Assembly: GCF_003258705.1 (NCBI RefSeq)
Contig: NZ_CP029480.1
Coordinates: forward strand, 1,488,001 to 1,552,000
Direction: 5' to 3'
DNA from: Arcticibacterium luteifluviistationis
GTDB taxonomy: Bacteria; Bacteroidota; Bacteroidia; Cytophagales; Spirosomataceae
Length of the DNA stretch: 64,000 nucleotides
Shown: positions 42,180 to 50,745 of the stretch, piece after piece
Position numbering within the stretch: position 1 is the first letter of the stretch
How the letters are laid out: the number at the start of each line of letters is the position of its first letter
Program-made: the position numbers and the translations under genes
Notes under the pieces: generated by a model
Database searches by the model: none
The model's input: only the letters and a program-made list of their open reading frames with translations
Told to the model about the DNA's origin: nothing

Positions 42180-42644
42180 TTAAACTGTTTTGTTTTCGCA
42201 ATTTTCCTTTTTGCAGTTGCCATAAAATATTAAAGAATGATGCATCACATCAAACTTTAAAGCACTACCCACCATCGTTTGAATATTCTGAATTCTAGGA
42301 TCGCAGAACTCTTCTACCTTATGACAGTCTAAGCAAATAAGATGATCGTGCTGCCTTGAACCAAAGGATTTCTCGTACTGAGCTAAGTTTTTACCAAACT
42401 GATGCTTGGTAACAAGGTCGCATTCTACTAGAAGGTCAAGGGTGTTATAAACGGTGGCTCTGCTAACTTGATACTTCTTGTTTTTCATGGAGATGTATAA
42501 GTCATCTACATCAAAGTGGTCGGTACGGCTATAGATTTCTTCCAATATAGCGAAGCGTTCCGGAGTTCGGCGAAGCTGCTTGTTCTCCAAAAAAGCAAGA
42601 AAAATTTGTTTTGCAGAATCAAAATTTGAATTATTTGGATTCAT
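42180..42644 (-). CDS. Fur-family metal-responsive regulator
   Basis: Dimeric winged-helix regulator of iron, zinc or peroxide response. Seen: a winged helix with RRTPERFAILEEIY and QVSRATVYNTLDLLVE, the metal ligands in SRTDHFDVDDL and RQHDHLICLDC, and structural-zinc Cys pairs CLDC and CKKENC. The 154-residue length is normal. Fur, Zur and PerR cannot be told apart here. It precedes purA on the same strand, a position seen in other Bacteroidota. Confidence 0.93.
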   Translation of the reverse strand: MNPNNSNFDSAKQIFLAFLENKQLRRTPERFAILEEIYSRTDHFDVDDLYISMKNKKYQVSRATVYNTLDLLVECDLVTKHQFGKNLAQYEKSFGSRQHDHLICLDCHKVEEFCDPRIQNIQTMVGSALKFDVMHHSLIFYGNCKKENCENKTV

Positions 42645-42719
42645 TTCTTTTGGTTATGTTCACTCAAGAAAATTACCCACAAATTTACCTATTATTATGG
42701 GCAAACCATGCCATTTTTG

Positions 42720-43253
42720 TCAAAAGTTAGCGGTAAGTCCTACTCCTCCAGATTTGCTGATGCCTAAATTTAGCTTAAAAGACGTTTCTTTCTTTTTTAG
42801 GTTTTTCATAAGGTCTTGGTTATACCAATTTGTGGCATTTGCTTTCGTTTCATTTGCAGATTCTACTAAACAGAGTCCGGTCACAAATAACGCCAAGCCG
42901 CCTAGAAGTTTAGGGAGGCTTCTTACCACATAAGGATAATCAACGCCATCTTCAGTATAAACCATTGGTACACCCTTAATAGCATCGTATGCTAAGTAAA
43001 CTCCTCCTGCGGATATGATAGGGCCAGCAGGTAATATGATGTTGGCTATTTTGTTTTTTTTATACCACTTGCTGTTTCCTAGAAGGAGTGAACTGAATTT
43101 GTCTTTTTTGAGCTTAATGCCGTTTCTGTAAACATCAGTTTGCATGAAGTTTCTTATTGCACTTAAGCTGTCTACAAATACTGGTTTTTCGCTTTGGCTA
43201 AAACTAGTTATAGAAGTTAAAATAAGACAAGTAAGTAAAAGTACTTTGGGCAT
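42720..43253 (-). CDS. Exported protein of unknown function
   Basis: Unrecognised 177-residue protein. Seen: signal peptide VLLLTCLILTSITSFSQ, a lysine-rich region, a hydrophobic segment IANIILPAGPIISAGGVYLAYDAI and a second one, LLGGLALFVTGLCLV, and a C-terminal GISKSGGVGLTANF ending that looks like a last beta-strand. It sits between relA and fur on the same strand, with 37 bases to relA upstream. Confidence 0.72.
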   Translation of the reverse strand: MPKVLLLTCLILTSITSFSQSEKPVFVDSLSAIRNFMQTDVYRNGIKLKKDKFSSLLLGNSKWYKKNKIANIILPAGPIISAGGVYLAYDAIKGVPMVYTEDGVDYPYVVRSLPKLLGGLALFVTGLCLVESANETKANATNWYNQDLMKNLKKKETSFKLNLGISKSGGVGLTANF

Positions 43254-43290
43254 TAGCCAAGTGTTTTTTTTGTCAAAATTACGTTAAAAT

Positions 43291-45546
43291 TTAACTTTCT
43301 GAGTTTCTGACTCTACTCACTTTGTCCATGCCTTTAATCTTTGTGAGCTTTCTGACTAATTTTTCCATGTGCTTAGTGTCAAATACAAATACTTTAATCT
43401 CTCCCTGAAAAACACCGTCCTCTGTATTTACATTAAGGCCTCTCATGTTGATATGAAGCTCTTCTGAAATTATTTTAGAGATATCCTGAATCATTCCCAC
43501 ACGGTCAACTCCTTTTAACTCGATAGTGGCTAAATAAGCTTTTTCAACCTGAGAAGACCACTGTGCTTTAATAACTCTATTGCCATAATGAGAAAGCAAT
43601 TGTTGAGAATTTGGACAGTTTGTTCTATGCACTTTTATCCCCTCATTGACAGTAAGGAAACCAAAAACATCATCTCCAGGTATAGGATTACAGCATTGTG
43701 ACAGTGTGTAATCAAGCTTTTGTAAATCATCACCAATCAATAGAGAGTCATTGCCCTTTGATTTTTTGATGGCTCTTTCAAAACTCTTGGCACTCGTAAA
43801 TGCGTCGTCTTCAATGTTGTTTTTGAGCCTGATGTTTGCCTGAGCTTCTCTTTCGGCCTTAAACCTTCTTAATTTGTCAGGTAAAATATACCCCTTCCCG
43901 AAAGAGTAATATAAGTCACTGTAGTCTTTTTTGTTAAAATAAGCTCGTAACTGATTCATGGTTTCTAGGCTGTTTTCAAGCCCCATGATTTTAAGTTTCT
44001 TGCTTATTATTTCTTTGCCATCAGTTACGTACGTTTTATTTTCTTCTTTGAGAGCTTCTTTAATTCGACCTTTGGCTTTAGAAGTTACCACAAATCTCAG
44101 CCAATCTTCTGATGGCTTTTGATTTTTAGTAGTCAAAATCTCAACTTGATCACCATTTCTCAAGACATGTGAAATAGGTAAAAGGTGTCCGTTTACCTTT
44201 CCTGCGGTGCATTTGCTGCCAATTTCTGTATGAATTTCATACGCGAAATCAAGAACAGTAGCCCCTTTTCTTAAAACCTTAAGATCGCCTTTTGGTGAGA
44301 AGGCAAATACCTCTTCATTGTAAAGGTTGCCACGGAAATCTTCAATGAACTCCATGGCCGAGTTATCCTTAGACTCTAAGGTTTCTCTTACTTGGTTTAT
44401 CCATTGGTCTAAGGGCTTATTAAGGTTAGTATTTGCTCCTTTGTACTTCCAGTGAGCGGCATAGCCTCTTTCTGCTACATCGTCCATCCTTTCTGTTCGT
44501 ATCTGAACCTCTACCCATGCACCAGTATGACTCATTACGGTGGTGTGTAGTGACTCGTATCCGTTTGACCGGGGTGTCGAAATCCAGTCTTTTAATCTGT
44601 CGGGGTTTGGTCTATACTCATCAGTAACTATACTGTAGGCTTGCCAGCAGGCCGCCTTCTCCTTGTCTAGTTTTTCAATAGGAGTGCCTTTAAGGATAAT
44701 CCTAATGGCAAAAAGGTCATATATGTTTTCAAAAGAGGTTCCTTGCTTTTTTATTTTATTGGCAATGGAAAAAATATGTTTGGGTCTTCCTTTTATAAAG
44801 AAATCAATATTAGAGTCTTTAAGCCTTTTGCTTATAGGTGCCATGAAGGTCTCAATAAATTCCTCCCTCTTCTTCTTTGAAGATTTAAGCTTCTGAGCAA
44901 TGGTTTTGTAAATGTCTGGCTCGTTATACTTTAAATATAGATCTTCTAACTCAGATTTGATTTGATACAAGCCAAGGCGGTGTGCCAAAGGAGCATATAT
45001 ATAAATGGTTTCATGGGCTATCTTTAACTGAGAGTTCCTCGCCATACTTTTCAGCGTTCTCATGTTATGTAGCCTATCGGCCAATTTGATTAAAATAACT
45101 CTGACGTCTTCAGAAAGTGTCAAAAGCATTTTCCTGAAATTTTCGGCTTGGGCAGATTGACTTTGCTCAAAGTTCTCCGCAATTTTGGTTAGCCCATCTA
45201 TAATTCTTCTAACCTTCGGTCCAAAGTCTTTTTCAATATCGTCAAGCGTGAGTTCGGTATCTTCTACCACATCATGCAAAAGAGCACAAATGATAGATGT
45301 GGGCCCCAAACCAATTTCTTGAATACATATAAGGGCAACTTCTAGCGGATGATAAATATAAGGTTCACCCGATTTTCGACGCATTTCCTTATGAGCTTCC
45401 ATTGAGATGTTGAAAGCCTTTCTTATCTGAACTTTATCATCTCCTTGTAAGTAAGGTTGTGCCTCCTTAAGAATAGCTCTGTAGCGTATCTTAATTTCCT
45501 TTTTCTCTGCCTCGGAATAATATTCCTTTTCTATAACCTTTGCCAC
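43291..45546 (-). CDS. Bifunctional (p)ppGpp synthetase/hydrolase, RelA/SpoT family
   Basis: Makes and degrades the stringent-response alarmone. Seen: an HD hydrolase domain with ALLHDVVEDT and RLHNMRTL, the synthetase region YDLFAIRIIL and GYESLHTTV, the TGS domain (VFAFSPKGDLKVLRKGATVLDFAYEIH), and a C-terminal ACT domain. With both catalytic regions intact it is SpoT/Rel-like. The only available start is a GTG at 45546, since an in-frame stop lies just upstream. The 751-residue length is normal. Confidence 0.95.
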   Translation of the reverse strand: MAKVIEKEYYSEAEKKEIKIRYRAILKEAQPYLQGDDKVQIRKAFNISMEAHKEMRRKSGEPYIYHPLEVALICIQEIGLGPTSIICALLHDVVEDTELTLDDIEKDFGPKVRRIIDGLTKIAENFEQSQSAQAENFRKMLLTLSEDVRVILIKLADRLHNMRTLKSMARNSQLKIAHETIYIYAPLAHRLGLYQIKSELEDLYLKYNEPDIYKTIAQKLKSSKKKREEFIETFMAPISKRLKDSNIDFFIKGRPKHIFSIANKIKKQGTSFENIYDLFAIRIILKGTPIEKLDKEKAACWQAYSIVTDEYRPNPDRLKDWISTPRSNGYESLHTTVMSHTGAWVEVQIRTERMDDVAERGYAAHWKYKGANTNLNKPLDQWINQVRETLESKDNSAMEFIEDFRGNLYNEEVFAFSPKGDLKVLRKGATVLDFAYEIHTEIGSKCTAGKVNGHLLPISHVLRNGDQVEILTTKNQKPSEDWLRFVVTSKAKGRIKEALKEENKTYVTDGKEIISKKLKIMGLENSLETMNQLRAYFNKKDYSDLYYSFGKGYILPDKLRRFKAEREAQANIRLKNNIEDDAFTSAKSFERAIKKSKGNDSLLIGDDLQKLDYTLSQCCNPIPGDDVFGFLTVNEGIKVHRTNCPNSQQLLSHYGNRVIKAQWSSQVEKAYLATIELKGVDRVGMIQDISKIISEELHINMRGLNVNTEDGVFQGEIKVFVFDTKHMEKLVRKLTKIKGMDKVSRVRNSES

Positions 45547-45671
45547 AATGAAAGCTTTTTCTTAAAACATAATAATATGATAATCAAAAATAGACATCTC
45601 CTGTTTATTTAACCAGTAGAATCCTTCAGAAATAAAAAGAAATAAAATTTGTATTTTTTTATTTGAATGTA

Positions 45672-45702
45672 TTTGCAAAAATAAAAATTTGTTTTACCTT
45701 TG
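45672..45702 (+). promoter_or_regulatory. tRNA-Leu promoter (TTTG-N19-TACCTTTG)
   Basis: TTTG (45672-45675), a 19-base spacer and TACCTTTG (45695-45702) match the Bacteroidota consensus fully. Confidence 0.85.
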
Positions 45703-45736
45703 CAGCCCGATTGGAACTCTAAGTTTCAAAAAGGAT

Positions 45737-45818
45737 GCGGGCGTGGCGGAACTGGTAGACGTGCTAGACTTAGGATCTAGTGCCGCAAGGCGTGGGGGTT
45801 CGAAACCCTCCGCCCGTA
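45737..45818 (+). tRNA. tRNA-Leu (anticodon TAG)
   Basis: Cloverleaf with acceptor GCGGGCG (45737-45743) pairing with CGCCCGT (45811-45817; one G-U), a TAG anticodon in the loop of the GCTAGACTTAGGATCTAGT arm, a long variable arm as in leucine tRNAs, and a T-arm GGGGGTTCGAAACCCTC. The CCA end is not encoded. The ORF that crosses this stretch in another frame is not a gene. Confidence 0.96.
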
Positions 45819-45823
45819 CATTC

Positions 45824-45858
45824 AACCCTCCAACCTTTTACGGCTGGAGGGTTTTTTT
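45824..45858 (+). terminator. Terminator after tRNA-Leu
   Basis: AACCCTCCA (45824-45832) pairs with TGGAGGGTT (45845-45853), followed by a T7 run. The trigger factor start is 34 bases further, so tig may depend on read-through. Confidence 0.85.
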
Positions 45859-45891
45859 ATTTATTAATATTCCAAAAAATTAGCTCCTTAA

Positions 45892-47238
45892 ATGGAAACA
45901 ACATTTGACAAATCTTCTTCTACGGATGCTCGCTTGAAAATTGTTATTGCCGAAGGCGATTACAAACCAGATGTAGACAAAAAACTGAAAGAGTATGCTA
46001 AAACAGCTAATGTAAAGGGTTTTAGACCTGGTCATGTGCCAATTGGTTATGTTAAGAAGTTATATGGTAAGAGTGTCTTGGTAGATACCGTTATCAATAA
46101 AGTTAGCGAAGGAGTAAATGATTATATCAAAGAGCATAAACTTAAAGTAGTAGGAGATCCTATTCCTGATAATGAAGCTTATTCTATTGATTGGGAAAAC
46201 GATAAAGACTATGTTTTTGAATATGAAGTTGGTTTAGCTTCTGATTTTGAAGTAGACTTAGCAAAACTTCCTGCTATTGATAATTATGAAATTGAGCCTG
46301 CTGAAGAGCAAATTAATCAAGCAGTAGAAGATATTCAGAAAAGACATGGTGTTGATGCTGAGCCTGAAGAATCTGAAATAGGTGATTTATTGTTCGGAAT
46401 GCTTCGTCAGGAGTCTTCTGAGTTTGAAGCTCAGTCAGGTATTCCTACTGATAAACTTAAAAAAGACACTCAAAAACTTTTCATAGGTCTTGAAATAGGG
46501 TCTAAGTTGACGTTTGATGTTCAAAGCCTTTTTGAAACGGATAAAGATTTAGGTTTTGCTACTGGCAAATCTGATGAAGACGCTGCTGCATTGAATGGTA
46601 CTTTTGAGTATGAGGTTACTAAAATTTCAAGAGTTTCGCCAGCAGAAATTAACCAAGAGCTTTTTGATAAAGCTTTAGGAGAAGGAAAAGCGACTACAGA
46701 AGAGGAATTTAGAGCAGGTTTGACAGAGGTTATTAAAGATAACTACAAAAGGGAATCAGCTTATTTGCTAGATTTTGATATAGAGAAGACTTTAAACGAA
46801 AGTGTCAAAATTGATTTACCAGATGCTTTTTTAAAGAAGTGGTTGTTTCAAGCGAACGAAGGTAAATTCACTGAAGAGCAAATTGAAACTGATTACGATG
46901 CATTTGCAAGAGGATTGAGATTGGATTTAATCAAAGCTGACATAGCCGAGAAAAATGAAATCAAAATTGAGTATGCTGATGTTTTAGAAGAGGTGAAAAC
47001 TGAAATCAGGAACTATTTCGGAAACCAAGGATATGGTGGAATGGATGAGTTTGTAGAGCAGATGGCCAAAAAACAATTAGACGAAAACAAAGACGGAGCT
47101 TTTAGAAACTATTATAACAAAGCTTTCGGAAAAGCGGTTGTTGCTTTTGCTAGAGAAAAAGTGACTATCAATAATAAAACTATTAAAGTAGAAGAGTTTA
47201 ATGATATCGCTAAAGCAAAATATGACGCTGTAGCTTAA
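45892..47238 (+). CDS. tig: Trigger factor chaperone
   Basis: Ribosome-bound chaperone that meets nascent chains. Seen: the N-terminal ribosome-binding domain with KTANVKGFRPGHVPIGYVKK (the GFRxGxxP signature), a diverged PPIase region (about residues 155-245) and a helical C-terminal substrate domain. 448 residues, normal for the family. It sits after tRNA-Leu and before clpP-clpX, a common bacterial order (tig-clpP-clpX). A terminator follows at 47261-47291. Confidence 0.94.
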   Translation: METTFDKSSSTDARLKIVIAEGDYKPDVDKKLKEYAKTANVKGFRPGHVPIGYVKKLYGKSVLVDTVINKVSEGVNDYIKEHKLKVVGDPIPDNEAYSIDWENDKDYVFEYEVGLASDFEVDLAKLPAIDNYEIEPAEEQINQAVEDIQKRHGVDAEPEESEIGDLLFGMLRQESSEFEAQSGIPTDKLKKDTQKLFIGLEIGSKLTFDVQSLFETDKDLGFATGKSDEDAAALNGTFEYEVTKISRVSPAEINQELFDKALGEGKATTEEEFRAGLTEVIKDNYKRESAYLLDFDIEKTLNESVKIDLPDAFLKKWLFQANEGKFTEEQIETDYDAFARGLRLDLIKADIAEKNEIKIEYADVLEEVKTEIRNYFGNQGYGGMDEFVEQMAKKQLDENKDGAFRNYYNKAFGKAVVAFAREKVTINNKTIKVEEFNDIAKAKYDAVA

Positions 47239-47260
47239 GGTTATCACTATAGTATTAAGA

Positions 47261-47291
47261 AAAAGTCGAAGCGTAAGCTTCGGCTTTTTTT
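47261..47291 (+). terminator. Terminator after tig
   Basis: AGTCGAAGC (47264-47272) pairs with GCTTCGGCT (47277-47285; one G-U) across loop GTAA, followed by a T-run. Confidence 0.85.
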
Positions 47292-47360
47292 CATTTACGA
47301 ACCCACTACATAACTTTTTTGTTTATTTGTGATAGAGAAGAAAAGTTTAAAAAAGATAAT

Positions 47361-48029
47361 ATGCATTTAGGAGAAGAATTTAGAAAATATGCGGTCCATC
47401 ATAGAGGACTAAGTGGTAACACTGTTGATGATTACCTAAAACATAATGTTAATAATATGACTGCCAATATTATTGAGGAGCGTCCTATGCGTTTTGCCGC
47501 AATTGACGTTTTTTCAAGACTTATCATGGACAGGATTATTTTTGTAGGAACTGCTATTGATGATCAAATCGCGAATATCGTAGTGGCTCAATTGCTTTTT
47601 TTAGAGTCGGTAGATTCTCAAAAAGATATTTTGATGTACATAAATAGCCCAGGAGGTTCTGTATATGCAGGACTAGGGATGTATGACACAATGCAATATG
47701 TAAGACCAGAAGTGGCTACTATTTGTACTTCCTTAGCGGCATCTATGGGTGCTGTATTGTTAGCAGGTGGAGCAGCTGGAAAGCGTTCTGCATTGCCACA
47801 TGCAAGAGTGATGATTCACCAACCAAGCGGTGGGGCTCAAGGTCAATCTAGCGACATGGAAATATCTGTGAAGCAAATAATAGAATTAAGAAAAGAGCTT
47901 TACGATATCTTAGCTCATCATACTGGTAAAACTTTCAAGCAAATAGAGAAAGATTCTGATAGAGATTATTGGATGAAAGCTGAGGTAGCTAAAGAGTATG
48001 GCTTGATTGATGAGGTCTTAACTCGTTAA
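47361..48029 (+). CDS. clpP: ATP-dependent Clp protease proteolytic subunit
   Basis: Barrel-forming serine protease that works with ClpX. Seen: the nucleophile Ser in [16 protein letters not shown], the catalytic His in [13 protein letters not shown] and the Asp in SDRDYWM. The reading can extend to 47319, but ATG 47361 gives a normal-length protein (222 residues). It precedes clpX, with a strong hairpin between them. Confidence 0.96.
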   Translation: MHLGEEFRKYAVHHRGLSGNTVDDYLKHNVNNMTANIIEERPMRFAAIDVFSRLIMDRIIFVGTAIDDQIANIVVAQLLFLESVDSQKDILMYINSPGGSVYAGLGMYDTMQYVRPEVATICTSLAASMGAVLLAGGAAGKRSALPHARVMIHQPSGGAQGQSSDMEISVKQIIELRKELYDILAHHTGKTFKQIEKDSDRDYWMKAEVAKEYGLIDEVLTR

Positions 48030-48048
48030 TAACTAAATGAATTTCATG

Positions 48049-48083
48049 GGCTGGCAACGCTTCTAATTGAACTGTTGCCAGCC
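48049..48083. other. Strong hairpin between clpP and clpX
   Basis: GGCTGGCAAC (48049-48058) pairs perfectly with GTTGCCAGCC (48074-48083). No T-run follows on either strand, so it is not a standard terminator. It may end or stabilise the clpP message. Confidence 0.6.
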
Positions 48084-48110
48084 TTATTAATTTGACTACA
48101 GGGAAAACTG

Positions 48111-48118
48111 TATCTTTG
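48111..48118 (+). promoter_or_regulatory. Promoter -7 element for clpX
   Basis: TATCTTTG matches TAnnTTTG, 20 bases before the ATG. The nearest TTTG (48091-48094) is 16 bases away, shorter than consensus. Confidence 0.5.
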
Positions 48119-48138
48119 TAAAAAAAACAAATATTTTA

Positions 48139-49410
48139 ATGGCACATAAAGAGGCTTTTTGCTCTTTTTGCGGACGCAAAAAAAATGAAGTTGACTTGCT
48201 TTTGTCAGGAACAGAAGGGCACATTTGTAACCACTGTATTGTACAGGGAAACGATTTAGTCCAGCAAGAGCTTTTTGGAGTTAATACTTTTGAGGGAGAG
48301 AAGAAAAAGAAGAAGAAAAAGAGTGAGTTGCCGAAGTTTGATTTAAGGCCACCAAAAGAGCTTAAATTATACCTAGACGACTACGTGATAGGGCAAGATG
48401 AGGCGAAAAAGGTATTGAGTGTAGCGGTTTATAATCACTACAAAAGATTGATGCAGCCTAAAGTAAAAGATGATGATGTGACGATTGAAAAATCAAATAT
48501 CATTATGGTAGGAGAGACTGGGACAGGTAAAACTTTCTTGGCAAGAACTATCTCAAAAATGCTTCAAGTTCCTTTTGCTATTGCAGATGCTACTGTTCTT
48601 ACAGAGGCGGGTTATGTAGGAGAAGATGTTGAAAGTATTTTAAGTAGATTATTACAAGCTGCCGATTATAATATTGAGCTAGCCGAAAGAGGGATAGTTT
48701 ATATTGACGAACTTGATAAGATTGCTAGAAAATCTGACAACCCATCTATTACAAGAGATGTTAGTGGTGAAGGCGTTCAGCAGGGTTTACTGAAGCTTTT
48801 GGAGGGTTCAATAGTAAGTGTGCCACCGCAAGGAGGAAGAAAGCACCCAGAGCAAAAAATGGAACAGATAAATACAGAGAATATTCTCTTTATTTGTGGA
48901 GGTGCTTTTGATGGTATTGATAGACATATCTCTAAGAGAATTAATAAACAGCCTATCGGTTTTTCTACAGATAAAAAATTAGATTCTGTTTGGGAAAAAG
49001 AGAACATGCTGCGTTTTGTTACACAGCAAGATTTGAAGTCTTTTGGCCTTATTCCTGAGTTGATAGGCCGTTTGCCTTTATTGACTTATTTAAATCCATT
49101 GGATAAAGATACTTTAAAGAAAATTCTTCTAGAGCCTAAAAACTCTTTAGTTAAGCAGTATAAGAAACTGTTTGCAATGGAAGATATCGATATTAAATTT
49201 GAAGATGACGCTCTCGACTTTATCGTAGATCAGGCTGTTGTTTTTAAATTAGGAGCTCGTGGTTTACGTTCTATTTGTGAAGCAATTTTGACAGACGCAA
49301 TGTTTGAGTTACCGTCAGAAAAAGATGTTAAAGAGTTTACTTTGACATTAGAATATGCCAAGCAAAAATTTGAAGGTTCGTCTTATTATGAGATGAAATT
49401 AGTGGCATAG
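48139..49410 (+). CDS. clpX: ATP-dependent Clp protease ATP-binding subunit
   Basis: AAA+ unfoldase that feeds ClpP. Seen: an N-terminal zinc finger (CSFCG and CNHC, about residues 8-36), a lysine-rich linker, Walker A GETGTGKTF (about 130), Walker B IVYIDELDK, the pore-loop GYVGEDVE, and sensor RGLRSICE near the end. 423 residues. A -7 box lies just upstream. Its terminator (49433-49471) runs into the next gene's start. Confidence 0.97.
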   Translation: MAHKEAFCSFCGRKKNEVDLLLSGTEGHICNHCIVQGNDLVQQELFGVNTFEGEKKKKKKKSELPKFDLRPPKELKLYLDDYVIGQDEAKKVLSVAVYNHYKRLMQPKVKDDDVTIEKSNIIMVGETGTGKTFLARTISKMLQVPFAIADATVLTEAGYVGEDVESILSRLLQAADYNIELAERGIVYIDELDKIARKSDNPSITRDVSGEGVQQGLLKLLEGSIVSVPPQGGRKHPEQKMEQINTENILFICGGAFDGIDRHISKRINKQPIGFSTDKKLDSVWEKENMLRFVTQQDLKSFGLIPELIGRLPLLTYLNPLDKDTLKKILLEPKNSLVKQYKKLFAMEDIDIKFEDDALDFIVDQAVVFKLGARGLRSICEAILTDAMFELPSEKDVKEFTLTLEYAKQKFEGSSYYEMKLVA

Positions 49411-49432
49411 AGTATATCATTATTTTGAAATT

Positions 49433-49471
49433 AAGCGTTGGATAAAGTAATATTTATCTGACGCTTTTTTT
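49433..49471 (+). terminator. Terminator after clpX, abutting next gene
   Basis: AAGCGT (49433-49438) with ACGCTT (49461-49466) and inner GATAAA (49441-49446) with TTTATC (49453-49458), then a T-run ending one base before the ATG at 49472. Confidence 0.8.
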
Positions 49472-50026
49472 ATGTGCTTTCCTAAAACCGTTTACTTGTT
49501 TAGCCTTTTACTTTTTTTATCTGGCTGTCGCTCAAACTATGCTCTTTTGTATGATTCTTTCCCCTCTTACGAGAAAAAGATAAGTCAAAAAAAACTAGCT
49601 TTAGTTTCATCAGGAGAACTGCCCATACATTCTTTTCAACTAGAGGTTTCTCAACCGAGTTTTGAAAACAAAATCAAAGCTTTGCCCAAGTATTTTCCAC
49701 CAGTAAAGGTGGAGGATTCTAAGCTTGAAGTTCCGAAATTTGAAGAAGTATTCTCTTCTCCTTCTGTAGTTTTAAAGCAAGACCCGGTTCAAAGAGCAAA
49801 AGAAAAGAAGAAACGAAAAAGGCGTCGATTTTGGCGTCAAACGGGTAGTAATCTATTCATTGGGGCTTTTTTTCTAGGGATCGCTATTGTTTTAACACTG
49901 GTTCATTTACAGAGTTTAGCTGCTTTATTTGGTTTAGCATCAATTTTATTTCTATTTTTTGGTCTTAAAAAGTTTTTCAAAAAAAGGAAACGAGGAATTA
50001 GAAACCCTTTTCAAAAGAATAAATGA
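49472..50026 (+). CDS. Lipoprotein with two C-terminal hydrophobic segments
   Basis: Unrecognised 184-residue protein. Seen: lipobox FLSGC (Cys about residue 19), a mid-section of unrelated character, a strongly basic KEKKKRKRRRFWRQ (about residues 109-122), then two hydrophobic segments with no motif (about 127-145 and 148-166). The basic stretch before a membrane segment is consistent with a cytoplasmic-side anchor, but it conflicts with a periplasmic lipoprotein, so the topology is unclear. Its start lies directly after the clpX terminator T-run. Confidence 0.7.
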   Translation: MCFPKTVYLFSLLLFLSGCRSNYALLYDSFPSYEKKISQKKLALVSSGELPIHSFQLEVSQPSFENKIKALPKYFPPVKVEDSKLEVPKFEEVFSSPSVVLKQDPVQRAKEKKKRKRRRFWRQTGSNLFIGAFFLGIAIVLTLVHLQSLAALFGLASILFLFFGLKKFFKKRKRGIRNPFQKNK

Positions 50027-50745
50027 AAGTAGTATTGTTGCATGGCTTTGGTGAAAATCCAGACATATGGGAGAGTTTTGTTAAAAAACTTCCTTCGAGT
50101 TATGAGTTTATTAGCTTAGACTATTCAAAAATAGCTTTTTGTCAAACTATTGACCAGTATGCTCAATGGGTGCATACAGAAATAGAACAAAGAGAGATTA
50201 CTAGATTTGTTCTAATTGGACATTCTATGGGAGGTTATATAGCTTTAGCTTATGCCGAAAAGCATGCGGAATACCTAGCTGGTTTAGGCCTTTTTCACTC
50301 TACGGCTTATGGAGATGCAGAGGAGAAAAAGAAGAATAGAGACAAGACTATGGCTTTTATAGAAAGGCGTGGAACAGCCGCATTTATAGACGGCTTCTTG
50401 CCTAATATGTATAATGAGGATTTTGTGAGAAAGAATGGTGTTTTTATTCGCCAGCAATTAGACGATAATAAAAAACTACCGAAAGAAGCCCTTATTCAAG
50501 CTACTGTGGCTATGAAAAATAGACCAGATAGAACTCCCGTTTTAAAGAAATTAAAAATTCCGGTGATGTTTATTGTAGGTAAAAAAGACTTGTTTATTCC
50601 TTTTGAAGATGCCATTGCCCAAGTAGCTATGTTGCAAAACCCGTATGTACTTATTTTGGCTCATGCTGCTCACGCAGGTATGAAAGAGAGTCCCGATAGC
50701 TGTGCTGGTCTTACATCTGACTTTTTGGAGGCTTGCTTTGATTAA
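50023..50745 (+). CDS. Alpha/beta-hydrolase
   Basis: Serine hydrolase of the BioH/MenH-like group; substrate unknown. Seen: N-terminal VVLLHGFGENPDIWESF (oxyanion HGFG), nucleophile GHSMGGYIALAYAE (Ser about residue 70), a lid region, and acid/base residues near VGKKDLFIPFEDA and AHAAHAGM. The 240-residue length is normal. It overlaps the preceding lipoprotein by 4 bases, and the convergent recombinase gene by 4. Confidence 0.9.
   Translation: MKVVLLHGFGENPDIWESFVKKLPSSYEFISLDYSKIAFCQTIDQYAQWVHTEIEQREITRFVLIGHSMGGYIALAYAEKHAEYLAGLGLFHSTAYGDAEEKKKNRDKTMAFIERRGTAAFIDGFLPNMYNEDFVRKNGVFIRQQLDDNKKLPKEALIQATVAMKNRPDRTPVLKKLKIPVMFIVGKKDLFIPFEDAIAQVAMLQNPYVLILAHAAHAGMKESPDSCAGLTSDFLEACFD

Noticed and set aside
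45689-45883. 64-residue ORF across tRNA-Leu
   Set aside because: It reads through the tRNA and its terminator in a non-coding frame and matches no protein pattern.
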